The notes under the pieces: generated by a model
What the model saw: the letters and a program-made list of their open reading frames with translations, nothing else
What the model was told of the DNA's origin: nothing
The model's database searches: none
Source: Betaproteobacteria bacterium
GTDB taxonomy: Bacteria; Pseudomonadota; Gammaproteobacteria; Burkholderiales; Usitatibacteraceae
Reading direction: 5' to 3'
DNA length: 9,183 bases
NCBI GenBank assembly: GCA_025362705.1
Contig: JANYFH010000406.1
Location: 1 to 9,183, forward strand
Part shown: positions 7,303-9,183 of the stretch, one piece after another
Numbering within the stretch: the stretch's first letter is position 1
Layout: each line of letters opens with the position of its first letter
Made by a program: the position numbers and the translations under genes

Positions 7303-7331
7303 TTTCTTGATCCGATTTTTGGAAAAACAGA
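7303..7331. promoter_or_regulatory. Very short divergent gap between cyclase and phospholipase genes
   Basis: Only 29 nt separate the two chosen ATG codons, enough for both ribosome binding sites but not for two full promoters. The promoters must therefore lie inside the opposing coding sequences, or one gene must start elsewhere. I see no convincing -35/-10 pair here. Confidence 0.35.
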
Positions 7332-8276
7332 ATGCTTCGTACACTACCACATCGTCCTGTTTCCTGCGAAAGTGCAAGGGAGCGCCTGCTTGCGCTTATA
7401 TTGGTGCTGGGTGCATTTTTAGCCGGTTGCGCCGGTGGCATCGCCGAATTCAACGGTCCCGACGCACCGCAGTTCGTTGCCTATCCCCCGGATAATCGTC
7501 CGCGCCTCGCGTTAGTGCTTGGTGCGGGTGGGCCGCGTGGCTTCGCGCACGTCGGCGTTCTCAAAGTGCTGGAAGCCAATGGCATCCAGCCGGATCTGGT
7601 GGTCGGGGCAAGCGTTGGTTCCGTAATTGGCGCCCTCTACGCCAACGGAAAATCTGCGGCCGAAATCGAAAAAATTGCCCTGGGTCTGGATCCCAAGCGA
7701 TTCATCGGCGTATCCACATCGGGGTTCACCGGTAACGGCAGTGCGCTTGAGGCGTTCATCCGCGAACTAACCAACAACAAACCATTGGAAGGATTCCAGC
7801 GCAAGCTTGCAGTCACAGCGGCTAAGCGTGATGACAATGTGCTTACCGTTTTTACACGTGGTAACACCGGTGCGGCAGTACGCGCGTCGAGTGCCACCCC
7901 CGGACAGTTTGCGCCGGTGCGAATTCGTGGCGTGGAATATCACGATGGCGACGAGGCGCAGCCCGTACCCATCCGCGTCGCGCGCGAACTTGGTGCAGAC
8001 ACGGTGATTGCGGTTGATGTCTCCGCATACCTTGAACGAACGCCAGCCGAGGCCCCGGAGGCATGGCGCGTTCGTGACCGAAAGCGTACCGCTCTCATCG
8101 AGCATGAACGTCCTCTGGCTGACGTGTTCATTCACCCGGATCTCAATTATTACGCGGGGATGAGCGACACTTATCGCCTGATGTGCATACAGCGCGGCGA
8201 GGACGCAGCACGCGCCGCGTTGCCGAAAATTCGTGCGGCTCTACAGGCGTCGGCAGCGCGTCTCGCAAAACCGTAG
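7332..8276 (+). CDS. Patatin-like phospholipase lipoprotein
   Basis: This is a 314-residue patatin-family serine hydrolase (PF01734) of the bacterial RssA-like type. Residues 19-33 form a lipoprotein signal ending in the lipobox LAGC with Cys33. The next residue is Ala, so by the E. coli Lol rule it should go to the outer membrane. The oxyanion-hole loop is GAGGPRG (64-70), the nucleophile elbow is GASVG with Ser94, and the conserved VRASSATPGQFAPV segment sits at 183-196. The catalytic-dyad aspartate is probably D205 in YHDGD, where the family usually shows DGG or DGA; the following PVPIRVARELGADTVIAVDV agrees well with the family. It probably hydrolyses phospholipid or other acyl esters at the envelope. 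The start has GGA eight nt upstream. It is divergent from the cyclase gene with a 29-nt gap. The 20-residue stretch before the hydrophobic core is long for a lipoprotein signal, though no better start is visible. Confidence 0.92.
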   Translation: MLRTLPHRPVSCESARERLLALILVLGAFLAGCAGGIAEFNGPDAPQFVAYPPDNRPRLALVLGAGGPRGFAHVGVLKVLEANGIQPDLVVGASVGSVIGALYANGKSAAEIEKIALGLDPKRFIGVSTSGFTGNGSALEAFIRELTNNKPLEGFQRKLAVTAAKRDDNVLTVFTRGNTGAAVRASSATPGQFAPVRIRGVEYHDGDEAQPVPIRVARELGADTVIAVDVSAYLERTPAEAPEAWRVRDRKRTALIEHERPLADVFIHPDLNYYAGMSDTYRLMCIQRGEDAARAALPKIRAALQASAARLAKP

Positions 8277-8367
8277 TTAATCAGAAACACCGCATTCTAG
8301 CTGGGTTGCAAGGCTGACAGGCCTGGACGCCGCGCCGAATATACCTCTTCGGGCGGGTTACTGCATT
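8277..8367. other. Short convergent intergenic gap with a weak hairpin
   Basis: This gap lies between the stop codons of the phospholipase and thioesterase genes. A bulged stem (CCGC plus CCGA pairing with TCGG plus GCGG, 8330-8356) has a ten-nt loop and is followed on the plus strand by a T-containing but not T-rich stretch. It may serve as a poor terminator. Nothing else stands out. Confidence 0.25.
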
Positions 8368-8781
8368 TTACTTTCTGCACGCCGCGATTTTTTCCTGCAC
8401 CCGCAAGTCAAATTTATCGACATTGACGACAACGCGATCATGCACACCCTCGCCGATCAAATCGCGCTCATCCCTGGCGCTCACCCTGAACTTGACGACG
8501 CGGCCTTCGACCGCAATCACTTCAGCGGTCGCAGTAACACGCATGCCGACCGGTGTCGCCGCTATATGCGTAACATCAAGATGCGTGCCCAGACTTTGAT
8601 GTCCTTCCGGCAGCAGGTGTTCGATCGCCGCCAGTGCGGCTGCTTCGAACAGATTGATCATTATCGGCGTCGCAAGAACATGTACGCGACCAGAGCCAAC
8701 GAAAGGCGCAGTGTGTTCCTCGCCAACCGCAATTGATTTGCTGCCAACGCTTCCTGGCGCGATTGCCAGCACGATACTCAT
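8368..8781 (-). CDS. Hotdog-fold acyl-CoA thioesterase, FlK type
   Basis: This 137-residue protein resembles the fluoroacetyl-CoA thioesterase FlK of Streptomyces cattleya and its many relatives without fluorinated substrates. The catalytic set Thr42/Glu50/His76 of FlK is matched by T38 (VLATPIM), E46 (NLFEAA) and H72 (DVTHIAATP) with a constant offset of four residues, which is strong support. GTHLDVTH and the C-terminal GEGVHDRVVV with H114 are also family hallmarks. It probably hydrolyses a small acyl-CoA in the cytoplasm; the acyl group cannot be predicted, and nothing nearby suggests organofluorine chemistry. The start has GGA six nt upstream and lies 20 nt after the MORN-repeat gene, so the two probably share a transcript. 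Confidence 0.88.
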   Translation of the reverse strand: MSIVLAIAPGSVGSKSIAVGEEHTAPFVGSGRVHVLATPIMINLFEAAALAAIEHLLPEGHQSLGTHLDVTHIAATPVGMRVTATAEVIAVEGRVVKFRVSARDERDLIGEGVHDRVVVNVDKFDLRVQEKIAACRK

Positions 8782-8801
8782 ACGTCATCCATCTTAAGCA
8801 A

Positions 8802-9183
8802 TTAGCTTCCGTCCAATTTGACCTGACCATCGATCATGGTCGCGCTGCGCTTGGTGCCGTCTTTTGAAACTGAAAATCCTTTGGCCCGCTTCAATCCTTG
8901 CTCAAAGACACCCTCGAACCAGCCACCGTCATTGAAATGAAACTTGCCTTCGCCGTTCAGTTGCGCATTGATGTAACTGCCTTCGGACTTGTAGCCGGTT
9001 GAATAGAAATAAGTGCCCTTGCCGGTCATTGCGCCATTGGTGAAATCGCCTTCGTAGCGATCGCCGTTCGAAAAGTAATACACGCCTTTTCCGTGCGCCT
9101 GATCGTTGACGAATGTGGCTTCCCAGCGATCACCACCCTTGGCGATGAATTTGCCCTTGCCGGACATCTTTCCGTCTACCATC
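8802..9183 (-). CDS. MORN-repeat protein (5' end beyond window)
   Basis: The frame is open to the right edge; the ATG at 9180-9182 is probably internal, because it falls in the middle of a repeat unit. The visible 127 residues contain four consecutive units of exactly 23 residues (GDRWEATF..., GDRYEGDF..., GYKSEGSY..., GGWFEGVF...), preceded by the end of another unit and followed by a degenerate one. MORN repeats form an extended beta-hairpin sheet and are common in bacterial proteins of unknown role; lipid or protein binding is proposed for some. Location cannot be judged because the N terminus, including any signal peptide, is missing. The thioesterase gene follows after 20 nt. Confidence 0.88.
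   Translation of the reverse strand, partial: MVDGKMSGKGKFIAKGGDRWEATFVNDQAHGKGVYYFSNGDRYEGDFTNGAMTGKGTYFYSTGYKSEGSYINAQLNGEGKFHFNDGGWFEGVFEQGLKRAKGFSVSKDGTKRSATMIDGQVKLDGS
8859..9134 (-). repeat. Four tandem 23-residue MORN units
   Basis: The 276-nt stretch encodes four units with a regular 69-nt period. The first two keep the G-D-R-Y/W-E...GKG.Y.F/Y pattern; the third and fourth are progressively more diverged. The conservation is at protein level; I see no long exact nucleotide repeats. Confidence 0.7.

Noticed and set aside
8330..8356. Strong intrinsic terminator between the phospholipase and thioesterase genes
   Set aside because: The stem is bulged, the loop is long and no continuous T-run follows, so only a weak hairpin is supported.

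Overview
The window looks like chromosomal DNA from a Gram-negative bacterium, most likely a betaproteobacterium. The grounds are an outer-membrane beta-barrel of the DUF560/Slam type, a signal-peptide FecR-domain surface protein, an outer-membrane-type lipoprotein, a membrane class III nucleotidyl cyclase with Cache and HAMP domains, and a moderately GC-rich composition. This placement is inference from gene content; there is no rRNA or other phylogenetic marker. I see no tRNA, CRISPR array, transposase or phage gene. Eight protein genes are supported, and both the leftmost and rightmost genes run off the window.

Left block (1-2486, all minus strand): a TPR plus beta-barrel protein resembling the Slam / type XI secretion outer-membrane family is followed after a 43-nt gap by a FecR-domain exported protein whose C-terminal part lies beyond the left edge. 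They look like one transcription unit and plausibly a translocator with its cargo. A roughly 320-nt divergent intergenic region (2487-2806) holds several inverted repeats that could be operators.

Middle block: a plus-strand crotonase-superfamily protein of the ECHDC3 type (2807-3598), in which both glutamates used by classical enoyl-CoA hydratases are replaced, converges on a minus-strand FAD-dependent oxidoreductase of the PYROXD2 type (3812-5383). Between them lies a large imperfect palindrome of about 150 nt (3658-3808) that looks like a dispersed MITE-like or REP-like element, or a shared 3'-end hairpin. Upstream of the oxidoreductase, and overlapping it by one nucleotide (TGATG), is a membrane-bound class III adenylate/guanylate cyclase (5383-7302). 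The two are probably translationally coupled.

Right block: a patatin-like phospholipase lipoprotein (7332-8276, plus) is divergent from the cyclase with only 29 nt between the chosen starts. It converges on a minus-strand pair: an incomplete MORN-repeat protein (8802 to the right edge) followed 20 nt later by a hotdog thioesterase of the fluoroacetyl-CoA thioesterase (FlK) type, with the Thr/Glu/His catalytic set intact.

The most noteworthy points are the Slam-like/FecR pair as a possible secretion system with a non-lipidated cargo, the cyclase-PYROXD2 coupling, and the long palindrome between the convergent genes. Lipid or acyl-CoA themes recur (ECHDC3-like protein, patatin, FlK-like thioesterase), but no pathway can be assembled from this window alone.
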